Below, piece after piece: positions 55,416 to 64,000 of a stretch of DNA of 64,000 nucleotides (within the stretch, counting starts at the first letter, position 1; the number at the start of each line of letters is the position of its first letter). This DNA is from Heligmosomoides polygyrus polygyrus (lineage: Eukaryota; Nematoda; Chromadorea; Rhabditida; Heligmosomidae), in NCBI GenBank assembly GCA_947396885.1, contig OX377204.1, positions 96,048,728-96,112,727 on the forward strand, given 5' to 3'. Under the pieces are notes generated by a model. That model searched no databases, was not told where the DNA came from, and saw only the letters and a list, made by a program, of their open reading frames with translations. Position numbers and translations under genes: made by a program.

Positions 55416-55439
55416 GCTAACATAACTGTAGCGGACATT

Positions 55440-55556
55440 CCACTATGAGATGATGTGCAAAAAAGCAGAGGACCAAATTGATCGAACGCGTCGCTCAATC
55501 GATTCCGCCTCTGCACGTAACATCGCGCCGTTGAGCTTCGAAGTATAAACGGGACC
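55440..55556. repeat. Harbinger-like MITE, left end lost
   Basis: CAAATTGATCGAACGCGTCG to GAAGTATAAACGGGACC, followed by TAA. Confidence 0.7.
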
Positions 55557-55562
55557 TAATAC

Positions 55563-55808
55563 CTCAGGACAATTTGCGTTTGAAACCGTGAACCAACCGG
55601 TTTGAAACTCGTTGGTTAGTAACCGACCATGAAAGGGTTTGGAACCGAACTGAAAGGAGACCACGCCCCCGCAGCACGTGTTGCTATTGCGCAGCGAGGG
55701 GCGTGGCCACCCTCTCGTGCTCGGTTCCAAACCCTTTCATGGACTGTTTCCAACCCTTTTATGATCGGTTACTAACCAACGGGTTTCAAACGCAAATTTT
55801 GCTGAGAC
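55563..55808. repeat. palindromic MITE with CTCAGNACAATTTGCG ends
   Basis: CTCAGGACAATTTGCGTTTG faces CAAACGCAAATTTTGCTGAG. Inner arms GTTGGTTAGTAACCGACCAT and GAAAGGGTTTGGAACCGA also pair. The centre holds GGCGTGG/CCACGCC. Confidence 0.85.
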
Positions 55809-56089
55809 AGGGTCTGGCAAGGAAAGGGCACAGTGGCGAATACGACTATAGGATTTTAATCGCTTTCGTTGCCACATCAACCGATAGAAGACGTCTGAAG
55901 GCCTTCCTACCGTCCATGACGACAGTGAACGGTCCCTCTGGCAAAGCATACATATCGATTTCCGCCAGGGCATTATCCGGCACTAATCGATATGCATGCT
56001 TTACCCAGGCGACTAGCCGCTGTCACAGTTCATCGTCAACTATAAACAGAACCGAAAGCACTACTGCCAACGCAAGTAACCGGTAATTC

Positions 56090-56257
56090 CTATTCTGCGC
56101 AAGCGACCAGGGTTTCTATTGCATGCTCCATGCGCTGTGCCTCGATATCCAGTCGGTTGGCCAGTGAGACGTTGCCGAAGTGCTGAGCGACAAACGATGC
56201 CAACTTGACGTCGCTTACCACAAACGAGGCCAGACTCGGCGACGAGCTGCTGATCTC
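56090..56257 (-). CDS. mat-2: APC1 last exon
   Basis: A strong acceptor TTGCATTTTCAG|GAG and 55 codons to TAG at 56092-56090. Helical, with NRLDIEAQRMEHAIETLVAC at the end. No AATAAA is clear downstream. Confidence 0.7.
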   Translation of the reverse strand, partial: EISSSSPSLASFVVSDVKLASFVAQHFGNVSLANRLDIEAQRMEHAIETLVACAE

Positions 56258-59200
56258 CTGAAAATGCAACACTTTGGAGCCAGTCAACCCCCATTAGCCG
56301 TCGTTTAGCCCCAAGGTGCGATATGGCGAAGTTGGTCTCCTGGTCATTAATTTTGCGCGGACGTATGGACGAACGGACGGACTCGTCTCCTAGAAGCTTT
56401 GCTTTTCCATATATGGTAGAATGACATGAAATTCGGTCCACAAAAGAGCGTTAGGCTCCGTTTATACTTCCGACGCCGAGCGACGCGATGGTATGTAAAG
56501 TGGCCAAATTGATCGATCGCGTCACTCAAGCGTCGCGTCGCTCGGCGTCGAAGTATAAACGGAGCCTTATGCCGTGCGTCCCTCTATGCATCTGACGGTA
56601 GTCGCTAGTCAAGTCCGTTTGTCTGTTTCTGCTTCTGGTTTCGTTGCTCTTCACTGATCATGGAAGTGGACGCCAGTTAGTGCACTCTAAGCTTAGTCCT
56701 CGTCACAGCACCGGCTCCTTCTGTATCTTTCCGCCGTCTTTTCGTTTTTACTTCGTAGAATTGACTAGTCGCAAAATGTAAGGAAGAGCTATTCCATCCG
56801 TGCGTCCGTTCGTGCGTCCGATTTAACTGCCTGCCGCTGCTCAAACAAGAGCGGTGGTATCTATACGCTTAGCTGGCTGATGTTCACCTTATCCAACTTT
56901 GCCGCTTGGCGCTTATTTCGTTGATCCTTCCACGAGTAAAAAATATTTCGTCCGTGCGTCCGCCTGTGCGTTCAATTTCATTACTGGTCGCTGACGAAAT
57001 AGCAGCGGCGACCTCCTTTCTTCTCGTTCCACTTCTCACCCTCCATTTTGTAGGAGCATGGCGATTGCTCCACGTATGGGACCGTTATTCCGTCCATGCG
57101 TCCGCATGTGCGTCCGATATCAACAAATGCCGTTGTTCAAACAGCATCGACGAACCACCTCCTTTCTTCATTTCTTCTCGTTCTACCTCCTGTCCCTCAT
57201 TGAGAAACATCATGGTAATCGTTCTAGGTATGCGAGCATTAATCCGTCCGTGCGTCCAGATGTACATCGGACTTTCAATGCCAGTTAGTATTCAAACAAG
57301 TGTGAAAAACCAGCATCCTTCATTTCGTTTTGTCTCGCCGCCAATCACTTTTATTTTGCAGGAGTGAGCTCATCCTTCCACAGGCAACAGAGTTATTCTA
57401 TCCGTGCGTCCGCCGTGCTTCAGTTTCTTTCACCGCTATTTGAACACATGACCACAGATATGTTGGGTTAGGCATATTCTGCATTTCTTCTCGTCCAACG
57501 GTAGTGTTGTCCGGGCTCTCTCCTTCTGAAAGCTGCCAATATCGATCCCTCGCGTGCTAATCAATATCAGTTACGCAGCGTCGGAGTATAAACCTTGTTC
57601 AAACACCTCTAAAGGTTGACTTACCATATGAAGCGTCTGGAGATACTGCCGTATAGCCGGTGCGCTGTCAATATTACGCCATCGCAGATCGCCATGGCCA
57701 CCAGGATGACTCGGCTAAAAGGATCACGGTAATAAATCGCTCGAAATACGCCATACATTCTGTTTCCTGAACGATTTATTTGAAAACGAGCCCTTCAAAA
57801 CATCCTAGGCCACACTTCAAGAGTTTACACTTCACTGGGAGTGCGGGACACCAGTATGAAAACTTGGCGCCATCGCAATTTAGTATGGCCACCGCGGGGA
57901 AAGGAGAAATCAATAAGGTCTTTGCCACGTGGCAGCATCACACGTCGGAACATGATAAAACAGGTCAAGTTTTATCTTGTTCGGACAATGTCGTGTGGAA
58001 GAGGTTTGTTAGCATTTCCTTGGCATTTCATTAACTGAGTTTATGTCGATGGGCAACATGGCATGAAAGGGTGCTTGGCGCTAGAATTTCTCAACAAATT
58101 GCGCTTTGTGGTCTTCACCTAATGGAGAATCAACCCCAGGTAGGGGCACACGCGTTCTTTTTTCTTTTCTTACTGATTCGCTTTATTCCGGCAATTATTG
58201 AGCACAAAGGCGTTACCCATAGTACAATATATTGTGACGGCGCGCAAGTCATAAATATTGATTATTCGCGCTCAATAATCGATATCGGCGGCATTCGACG
58301 CCTAAGGCTTCCGTTTATACTCCCGACGCTAAACTACGCTATGCCATATATGGCGGTCAAATCGATCGCGCCATTCGACCAATTTGGAAACTATAACTGG
58401 CATCGTGTCAGCCGACGTCGGAGTATAAACGGTGTCCAAGGTTGACGTAGACCATACGTATACTGTGTGTATTCTTTTCTCTCTATTAATTAACTTTATT
58501 CCAGCCACTACTCCAGATACAGATTGCCCACAGCACACCTTGACACAGTAAAAGCACCAATATTCACCCTTTCCGCTCATTAATCGACATCGATTGATTT
58601 CGACGGCCTCGTTTATGCTTCCGACGTTTATACTTCTGAGGCCAAGAAAAATAAGGTGGCGAATCGATTGACCGCGTCGTTCGATCAATTCGGCCACTAC
58701 AAATGGAGTCGCGTCGGCCGGCATAAGAGTATAAACGAGATCGAAGCTGGGCCGTAGACCGTATGTTATTCCAGATACAGGTTGCCCATAGCACATTTTG
58801 ACATCTTGAAAGCTACCAATATCGATCTTTTACGCTCATTAATCGATATCGATCTATGGTGGCCAAATCGATCAACCACGTCGTCCACACAATTTAGTCA
58901 CCATAATTGGAATCGTGTCAGCCGTCGTCGAAGTATAAACGGGGTCGGTAAAAAAAAAGATGGACCGCAGACCATCTGAAAGGCCTCTTAAAAGAAAGTA
59001 CCATCTTCATCCGCTCCAGCTCCTTCGCCAACTTCGTCACCTTACAGCCAGGACGCTCCAGTCGGTGGTCGAAGATCTGGCGCAGAGTCCAGTCCTCCTG
59101 CTGCGCCAGCTCCCTGTCGTCGAGGCAGCTGAAACACGCCATAGAACCTTCCTGTTATACTTCGCGTCCAGCTCCTCGACTCACCTCTCAGTGACCGTGA

Positions 59201-62200
59201 CCGGCACACGACCATGCCCGGCGGTGAGCATCTCGACGAGTTCACGCTTTCGGTCCTCGTTTGTCAGATCGAAGTACACTTCTTCGATACCGGCGCCACA
59301 CAGCGAAATCGAGGTCAGGTCGTCGATTGGTGGCAGCATCATTGGCGCCTGGCAGAAGGCCATGAAGCAAGATGGGTCCTGAGCAGAACGCAGGTTGCAT
59401 TTGCGACCTTTAAAATGTTGTAAGCCATGGGAGCTAACCTTGAACTTTATTCTTAGATCGCATTGGATCGGTTTGTTTTTCTTACGACACATCGGTACAA
59501 TCAGACGAGGCTCGATTGCCTGCGCCCACAGGAACCGCAACGGCTGGTGGTATAGCCTGTAAAAAATTTAATTTTAATTCAAATTATTAGCCCAGAGCAG
59601 TGTCCACATCTGAAATTTATTTATTTATTTATTTACGTCAGTAAGGACGTGCCATATTGAAGTTCATGGATTTACGCGACTAGAACACGATTTCGGCGAT
59701 AAAAGGAAACAACCACTTTCCTAGTTGGTGGGGGGGGGGGGGGGAAGAAGAATGAGATGATGAAAATATGTGAAAAATTGCGGATCCAACAGTGAAGATC
59801 TGTTCATAGTCCGCTTCGACAGCGAAAAACTCGCCAGCGAGGCACATGAACACAATCGATCCAACCGCAAAAATCGATGAGTTATTTCCGTTCAGCTACG
59901 AGTCGCTTATGTCGCATTATTTGCTCTAAAGTTTGTCCTCGTGATTCGTTTCTCACAGTATACAGTTCTGGGATAAAATCAATACTATCGATTGGTATTG
60001 ATCTGACCGATCGATTTTCTTTTCCAGTCGTGCAGCTGCCCACCGGCCACCACATTTAATCCTCACCTGATTTCCAACCAAAATTGTGAAAATACTATTT
60101 TATTTTTTAAACTATTACTAAATATTATTTGTTTTTTAAGTATTTTAATTATTTTTTATTTATATTATTTCATTATGGCTTGCATACCAGTATGTCAACC
60201 GTCAATTTTTGGGCGGTTCCTCTTCGAGGGCTCTATCGCCACTCTATAGTAAAAAATCGATTATATTGATCGATATTGATTGGCCGGGCGCGTGGTAGCG
60301 CGGTCAGAGCAGGTCTGCGTCAAACAATGATGATCGGTTGGTTGATTCTGAATAACGCAAACCGTCCAGCTCTTATGAACAGTAAAATGCTCCATTGACG
60401 TCTGCGGGTTCAAAACTCGGAGCTCTTCTAATTTCTTAGCCATTTTGGATACTTTTTGGCCTTCTTTCCAATGATTTCTACATTCTCTGCTCTACCAAAT
60501 CTTTATCTAAACATGGCTCCTCTTAAAATCTCAGTGAATTTTGGCACGAATTCACACCCTTAAGTTCTCCGCAGTATTGCAGACACTAAGGCTGCCGCCA
60601 CCCAATTAGGACAGCGTATATCGATTATGCATGGCCACTTGCAGCAGCGCATGACATAGAGACACACGATCGCAAGACGGTGACTGTGCTGAAAATAGTT
60701 GAAGCGTCGTTTATACATCGCGCCCGACACACGCAGCAGCGTGTCATCAATCGATATGATCAAATTCGCGTTGGTTTTTGTGCTGACTTAGGGCCTTTTC
60801 ATACTCCGCGACGGGAGCGAAGGCATGGGCAAGAGTGGCAGAGCAGAGCATAGGTATCGATTAGTATCGAGTGAGCGCCCGGGAAAAATCGATACGTATG
60901 CTTTACCCTGTCGCTCCAATCGTTGCCGTCGCTCTTGTCGCGGAGTATGAACACGCCCTTAGATACAATCACCCTATGATAGAAACAACACGATGTTTAA
61001 TGTCCCTCACCTGTTATCAGCCACATTGTGCGCTATAATCGGGTACATCGAAATCACCAGAAGTGCGATCGATAAGTTGTCGCGCTTGAATCCATACCTG
61101 AATAGATTACACAATTATCAACATGTTATAAATCTAAGGTAAGACAGATCCTGTCTATAGTTCGCGACTGCGCGGACTGACCGCACAGGCAAAGAATGCA
61201 TATCGATTTTCAGAAGATCGCTCCCCATTAATCGATTAGCGCGCTTAGCGCGTGCGATCCCGTCGCGGACTGTGAACATCGTCTGAGTAGCGTCTCAACT
61301 ACCTACCTTCCTTCGCCAAGGAACAGCATCCCTAGTGCTCGATGCACAGACATCTCTTCGTGGTACTTCCACTGATAATGCGACCAGTAAGACAGCTCGT
61401 AGTCGTGCGACCGACGATAACGGGCGTAGCGTATCGGATTCACCCTTCCATGGCCGACGTTCAGCTGAAAGGAAGGAAATCGACTTCGAAGGCTTGGGCG
61501 TGGCACATACGTGGGTCAGCGAGAGGTGTTAAACCGATTCTGAAGAGATCAGCTGGCCCTAATCGCCGTATAGACATCCATCGCCTAGCCGGGCGCCAAT
61601 CAATAACAATGGCGTTGCGCCACAGCGCGGCAGTCTAAGGCCTATGTTATACCCTGCGACGCTGTTGTCGGCGACAGTGTTGAGTGAGTGCTACGTAGTG
61701 CGTAGAAGCCTACGCAACACTGTCGCCGACGTCGCCGACAACAGCGTCGCCGAAGTATAACCTAAGGTGCCTGGCCTAAGGTGGGATTTATACTTCAGAC
61801 GCCGGGCGGCGCGGTGCTCTTAAATCTACATGAATCGATTACGCAGCGCAGGCGATCGATGTTGATAGCATTTGTAGGGCCAAGACGCTCCGCGTCGGAA
61901 CTATAAATCCCGCCTAAGGCCTCGTTTAGGACTATGGCATGCTTCCGTGCTCCGTCAGCGAGAATGTACCACAAGTCTCATACTCCACTCACCGCGTGGC
62001 GCTTCATAAGAATTACCAATATCGATTAAATCGTGCGAGCTAATCAATATTGGTAATTCCCATTATTATGATGCGCTGCTCAGCCATTAGAGTATAAACG
62101 CGTCCTAAAACATTCCTCAGGCGAGCAATTGTGGTGCACTACTCGACTGAAGCCCACCACTATTCAACGTCCACTTACTATAGCCATGCTCGCCAGCATC

Positions 62201-63915
62201 ATATCGGCGCACAGGTTCACCACACTTCGATTCGCCGCTCGGATCATGTGTCTGGCTGGCCAATCAACGCTTTCGATGTTGAAGTCGTGCATCAGAAACT
62301 GCATCCGCTCCTCCTAAGCGATACGATGAGCGCATTTTCTCTCACTTGAAACAATCTCTGAAGAACTCAGAGGTACTCACCAGCAATTTAGCGACCTGCT
62401 CTTGCGTCTCGGCAATCGTTCCACTATACTTTAACGCCATCGCGAAGCACGCAGCCGTCATCGCGTACAGATAGACCTGAAAAATGCTCGGAACTCAACA
62501 CATTATCCCTCCGCGACAGCTAGGAAAACCGTGTCGAAGGCACTGTTCAGTCGAGTTCTTGAGTCGCTAAGGGCCTGTTCATAGTCGATTCTTTGAGCGG
62601 CTAGTCGTCCGAGCAAGCCATACACGTCGATTTTTGCTGAGTGATTGCTCGAAATTAACCAAGACAGGGCTAATATTTGAGTATCTGCGTGGCGCCGCTG
62701 GATAATAGTGACCTATTTATATCGATTGGACGCGCGTCTGACCGATAACGGTAAGTCCCGCGTTGCCGCGCAGCGACTGAAATATACTACGACATATACT
62801 TTGCGTGAGCGAAACTGTTGCCCTTGTCGCACCCATCGCGAGTATGAAGCTGTGTGGCACAGCGTTAACCACAAATGTCGATTAGCCAGCGTAGAAGATC
62901 GATATCTCTTGCAGCGCGCGCTGCTGAAGTATAGCAACATTCTAAGCCCTCCCTGCACCATTTCATTCGAGAAATACCGCTACCGATTAACTCGCAAGTC
63001 AATATTCAATAAAGGTGAATCTTGTAGCTGACCGTGACATACCTTCTAAAGCGCGGTTTATACTCCAATCGCAGATTGACGCGCTGTGAAAGCTAGCAAT
63101 ATTGATTAGGCGGCGCAGGCGATCGATATTGGATGGTTTATATAACGACGTGTCAACCAGCAACTAAGCTAGGAATACCGCCGAATCCCGTGGTTTCTCC
63201 GAGAGATATGTCGATGTCGATTAAACCGAAGACAGAATCGATGACGGTAATACATAATACGTGCATCTACTTCGGCCAATGACTGGAGGATTCATACATA
63301 TATTAAGCCTCCGCCAGAAACGTCACCTATTGATGAAACAGTGCGAAAAATCGATAACGTTGATCTGCGAACATAGTAACGCGTCTGATGAGCTTATACT
63401 TCAGTCGCTGCAGAAGGGCTATCGATATCGATTAAACCGCCGAAAGTCGACCAACACTCAAGTATAAACATTGTTCTATAATGCCAATTGGTAAACAGAA
63501 TGTAATAGACAGGGTTTATAGTCGCTGAGTCGCAAGCAGGGCTGCGTTATCGATTAATCTGCGCGAAACGAAAAGAAAGTAATCGAAACGCATCCCAAGT
63601 ATGAATGTTGCCCAGGAATTGCAATCCGCTTGAAGGTAGAATTATACTCGGGGTAGCGTGACACTATAAAATCTACCAATATCGATTGTCTGCGCCAGCT
63701 AATCGATACTCATAGCTTTTGTCGCACTTTAGAGCTTTCTATCATGTAATGTCAACAATAAAACAAGCAAGTAAAAGACATTTCACTACCTCTGCAACAG
63801 TCTCCCGGTCCACAACTTCATCCCAATAAGCCGCTTCCTTGTCGGAGATGTCCACCTCGATTGGAGACGGGAATTTCAGCACGGACTGCGCGTAGTCGCG
63901 GATTATTTTCGGAAT
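56090..63915 (-). CDS. mat-2: anaphase-promoting complex subunit 1 (APC1), C-terminal part
   Basis: Ten minus-strand exons with consistent phases give 419 codons plus stop: 63915-63790, 62476-62381, 62313-62179, 61464-61307, 61097-61011, 59556-59439, 59378-59185, 59128-59041, 57714-57625, 56257-56090. Matches to APC1 C-terminal PC-repeat region are strong: FAMALKYSGT, SVHRALGMLFLGEGRYGF, MYPIIAHNVADNR and LRFLWAQAIEPRLIVP align with known metazoan APC1 (GLLFLGGGRY, AEPRLLVP). APC1 is the large scaffold of the APC/C ubiquitin ligase that drives mitotic and meiotic exit; it acts in nucleus and cytosol. The N-terminal majority lies beyond the right edge. The last two exons align poorly and rest on phase and splice sites. 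Several introns carry MITEs. Confidence 0.9.
56454..56566. repeat. Harbinger-like MITE (subfamily A), central deletion
   Basis: GGCTCCGTTTATACTTCCGA faces GTCGAAGTATAAACGGAGCC, with exact TTA duplications at 56451-56453 and 56567-56569. About 20 bp of the right arm is missing. Confidence 0.92.
56780..57425. repeat. degenerate ~150-bp tandem repeat in APC1 intron
   Basis: TCCGTGCGTCCG-type words recur near 56798, 56948, 57088, 57247 and 57398, each followed by a pyrimidine-rich stretch with TTTCTTCTCGTTC. The 153-codon plus frame across it is a by-product. Confidence 0.7.
57625..57714 (-). CDS. mat-2: APC1 exon i
   Basis: Acceptor TCCTTTTAG|CCG, donor ATG|GTAAGT, 30 codons (RNIDSAPAIRQYLQTLHM at the end). 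Chosen by phase; one of three frames has a stop. Confidence 0.6.
58307..58437. repeat. Harbinger-like MITE in APC1 intron
   Basis: GGCTTCCGTTTATACTCCCG faces GTCGGAGTATAAACGGTGTC, with TAA on the left. It sits within the exon h to i intron. Confidence 0.8.
58606..58743. repeat. Harbinger-like MITE in APC1 intron
   Basis: GGCCTCGTTTATGCTTCCGA with a repeated TTTATACTTCTGA, facing AGAGTATAAACGAGATC. Confidence 0.75.
58850..58946. repeat. Harbinger-like MITE in APC1 intron, left end lost
   Basis: ATGGTGGCCAAATCGATCAA to GTCGAAGTATAAACGGGGTC. Confidence 0.7.
59041..59128 (-). CDS. mat-2: APC1 exon h
   Basis: Acceptor GTGTTTCAG|C. The donor is either AAG|GTGACG at 59041 or, 39 nt later, ATG|GTACTT at 59002. 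Both keep phase 0; neither is strong. Confidence 0.75.
59185..59378 (-). CDS. mat-2: APC1 exon g
   Basis: Acceptor TTCTGCTCAG|GAC, donor AGAG|GTGAGT. A 60-nt intron separates it from exon f. Encodes APMMLPPIDDL, fitting the MAPTLLPEL region. Confidence 0.88.
59439..59556 (-). CDS. mat-2: APC1 exon f
   Basis: Acceptor TTTTTTACAG|G, donor CAAG|GTTAGC. Encodes LRFLWAQAIEPRLIVPMCRK. Separated from exon e by 1.5 kb of repeats. Confidence 0.92.
59557..60790. other. APC1 intron; possible tRNA-like piece near 60290
   Basis: Part of the exon e to f intron. It contains a TTTA microsatellite (59618-59634), a G run (59729-59742) and GGTAGCGCGGTCAGAGCAGG at 60292, an A-box-like word whose B-box partner (GGGTTCAAAACTC, 60406) is too far for a normal tRNA. 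Confidence 0.4.
60791..60958. repeat. Harbinger-like MITE (subfamily A2)
   Basis: GGGCCTTTTCATACTCCGCG faces GTCGCGGAGTATGAACACGCCC; exact TTA duplications at 60788-60790 and 60959-60961. Two central ATCGAT words. Confidence 0.9.
61011..61097 (-). CDS. mat-2: APC1 exon e
   Basis: Acceptor CTATTCAG|G, donor ACAG|GTGAGG. Encodes YGFKRDNLSIALLVISMYPI. Confidence 0.92.
61148..61285. repeat. diverged MITE (subfamily A2)
   Basis: CCTGTCTATAGTTCGCGACT faces GTCGCGGACTGTGAACATCG. It lies between APC1 exons d and e, ending about 20 bp from exon d. Confidence 0.65.
61307..61464 (-). CDS. mat-2: APC1 exon d
   Basis: Acceptor TTCCTTTCAG|CTG, donor GGAAG|GTAGGT, phase 2 end. Carries ALGMLFLGEG, the clearest APC1 signature. 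Confidence 0.92.
61639..61771. repeat. MITE with GTTATAC ends
   Basis: GGCCTATGTTATACCCTGCG faces GTCGCCGAAGTATAACCTAAGG. Long internal pairing of ACACTGTCGCCGACG-type arms. TAA precedes it. Confidence 0.75.
61780..61914. repeat. Harbinger-like MITE (GGTGGGATTTATAC ends)
   Basis: GGTGGGATTTATACTTCAGA faces GTCGGAACTATAAATCCCGCC, with exact TAA duplications. Central GAATCGATTACG and GCGATCGATG. Confidence 0.88.
61915..62178. other. APC1 intron, decayed palindrome
   Basis: AGAATTACCAATATCGATTA and CTAATCAATATTGGTAATTC form a clear hairpin at 62009-62058 within a decayed member of the same group. Confidence 0.5.
62179..62313 (-). CDS. mat-2: APC1 exon c
   Basis: Acceptor ATCGCTTAG|GAG, donor ATA|GTAAGT, 45 codons including VVNLCADMMLASMAI, matching LETCLSVVLLSLAMVMAG of vertebrate APC1 in position. 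Confidence 0.85.
62381..62476 (-). CDS. mat-2: APC1 exon b
   Basis: Acceptor TTTTTCAG|GTC, donor CTG|GTGAGT, 32 codons. TAACFAMALKYSGT is a PC-type helical repeat. Confidence 0.88.
62477..63789. other. APC1 intron filled with decayed palindromes
   Basis: At least five diverged relatives are visible by their CTGTTCATAG, GGTTTATACTCC or AAGTATAAAC ends and ATCGAT centres (near 62573, 63053, 63400, 63510, 63660). The plus frame at 62708-63031 is not a gene. Confidence 0.5.
63790..63915 (-). CDS. mat-2: APC1 exon a (first visible)
   Basis: Acceptor CCATTTCAG|ATT, donor GAG|GTAGTG, 42 codons starting IPKIIRDYAQ. It matches the APC1 'VPQIIREN' region. The same frame stays open upstream to about 63981, so the acceptor could lie further right. 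Confidence 0.75.
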
Positions 63916-63984
63916 CTGAAATGGTTTCACAATCGAGGACACAATGGAGAGACGCTCGACCATCGTCTCGTATACACCACCTAA

Positions 63985-64000
63985 GGGCCTGTTCATACTT
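63985..64000. repeat. Harbinger-like MITE running off the right edge
   Basis: GGGCCTGTTCATACTT preceded by TAA, identical to the subfamily A2 left end. Confidence 0.75.

Noticed and set aside
56906..57367. 153-codon plus-strand frame
   Set aside because: Crosses the degenerate ~150-bp tandem repeat in an APC1 intron on the opposite strand.
1..64000. CRISPR arrays, operons or other prokaryotic systems
   Set aside because: No regularly spaced identical repeats with unique spacers, no ribosome-binding-site-led gene strings; introns and eukaryotic transposons dominate.

Overview
This is eukaryotic DNA, most likely from a nematode. Evidence is short exons with TTTCAG-type acceptors and GTGAGT or GTAAGT donors, mariner and RTE-type transposons, a decayed 18S rRNA copy that reads like nematode 18S, and a C-terminal APC1 gene. 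Most of the window is repeats. Few open reading frames are real genes; most long ones are transposons or shadows of repeats.

Three spliced genes, all on the minus strand, can be assembled by hand with exon phases that agree at every junction. (1) 36001 to 20713: six exons encode about 232 residues, with a signal peptide, a cysteine-rich region with a Pro-rich linker, a lustrin-like Cys segment, a WAP-like domain and a Kunitz domain. A TATA box lies just upstream. Its introns hold a nearly complete RTE-like LINE, a 1.2 kb polypurine tract and many MITEs. (2) 52178 to 48094: a small secreted or membrane protein with a signal peptide in exons 1 and 2 and a possible membrane segment in the last exon, flanked by TATA and AATAAA motifs. 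(3) 63915 to 56090: ten exons encode the C-terminal 419 residues of anaphase-promoting complex subunit 1 (APC1, mat-2 in C. elegans). The gene runs in from beyond the right edge.

Layout. 1-9 kb: degenerate MITEs, a dead mariner, and a 2.2 kb Mutator-like foldback nested in a smaller element that also carries a SINE. 9-17 kb: nested palindromic elements, SINEs and a poly-G-ended mariner. 17.6-20.6 kb: GC-box satellite and its decayed extension. 20.7-36 kb: the Kunitz/WAP gene. 36-48 kb: MITEs, SINEs and fragments of three RTE-like LINE families, one as an inverted pair. 45.0-46.3 and 50.2-51.4 kb: two 1.27 kb mariners. 48.1-52.2 kb: the small membrane-protein gene. 52.6-54.8 kb: an 18S rRNA pseudogene broken by four insertions. 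56-64 kb: APC1, most of whose larger introns contain related palindromic elements.

The most distinctive feature is a large set of 110-230 bp near-palindromes. Their ends read roughly GGSCCYGTTTATACTTC, they are flanked by TTA or TAA duplications, and many carry ATCGAT near the centre. The ends and 3-bp duplications resemble PIF/Harbinger MITEs. I see no autonomous partner in the window.
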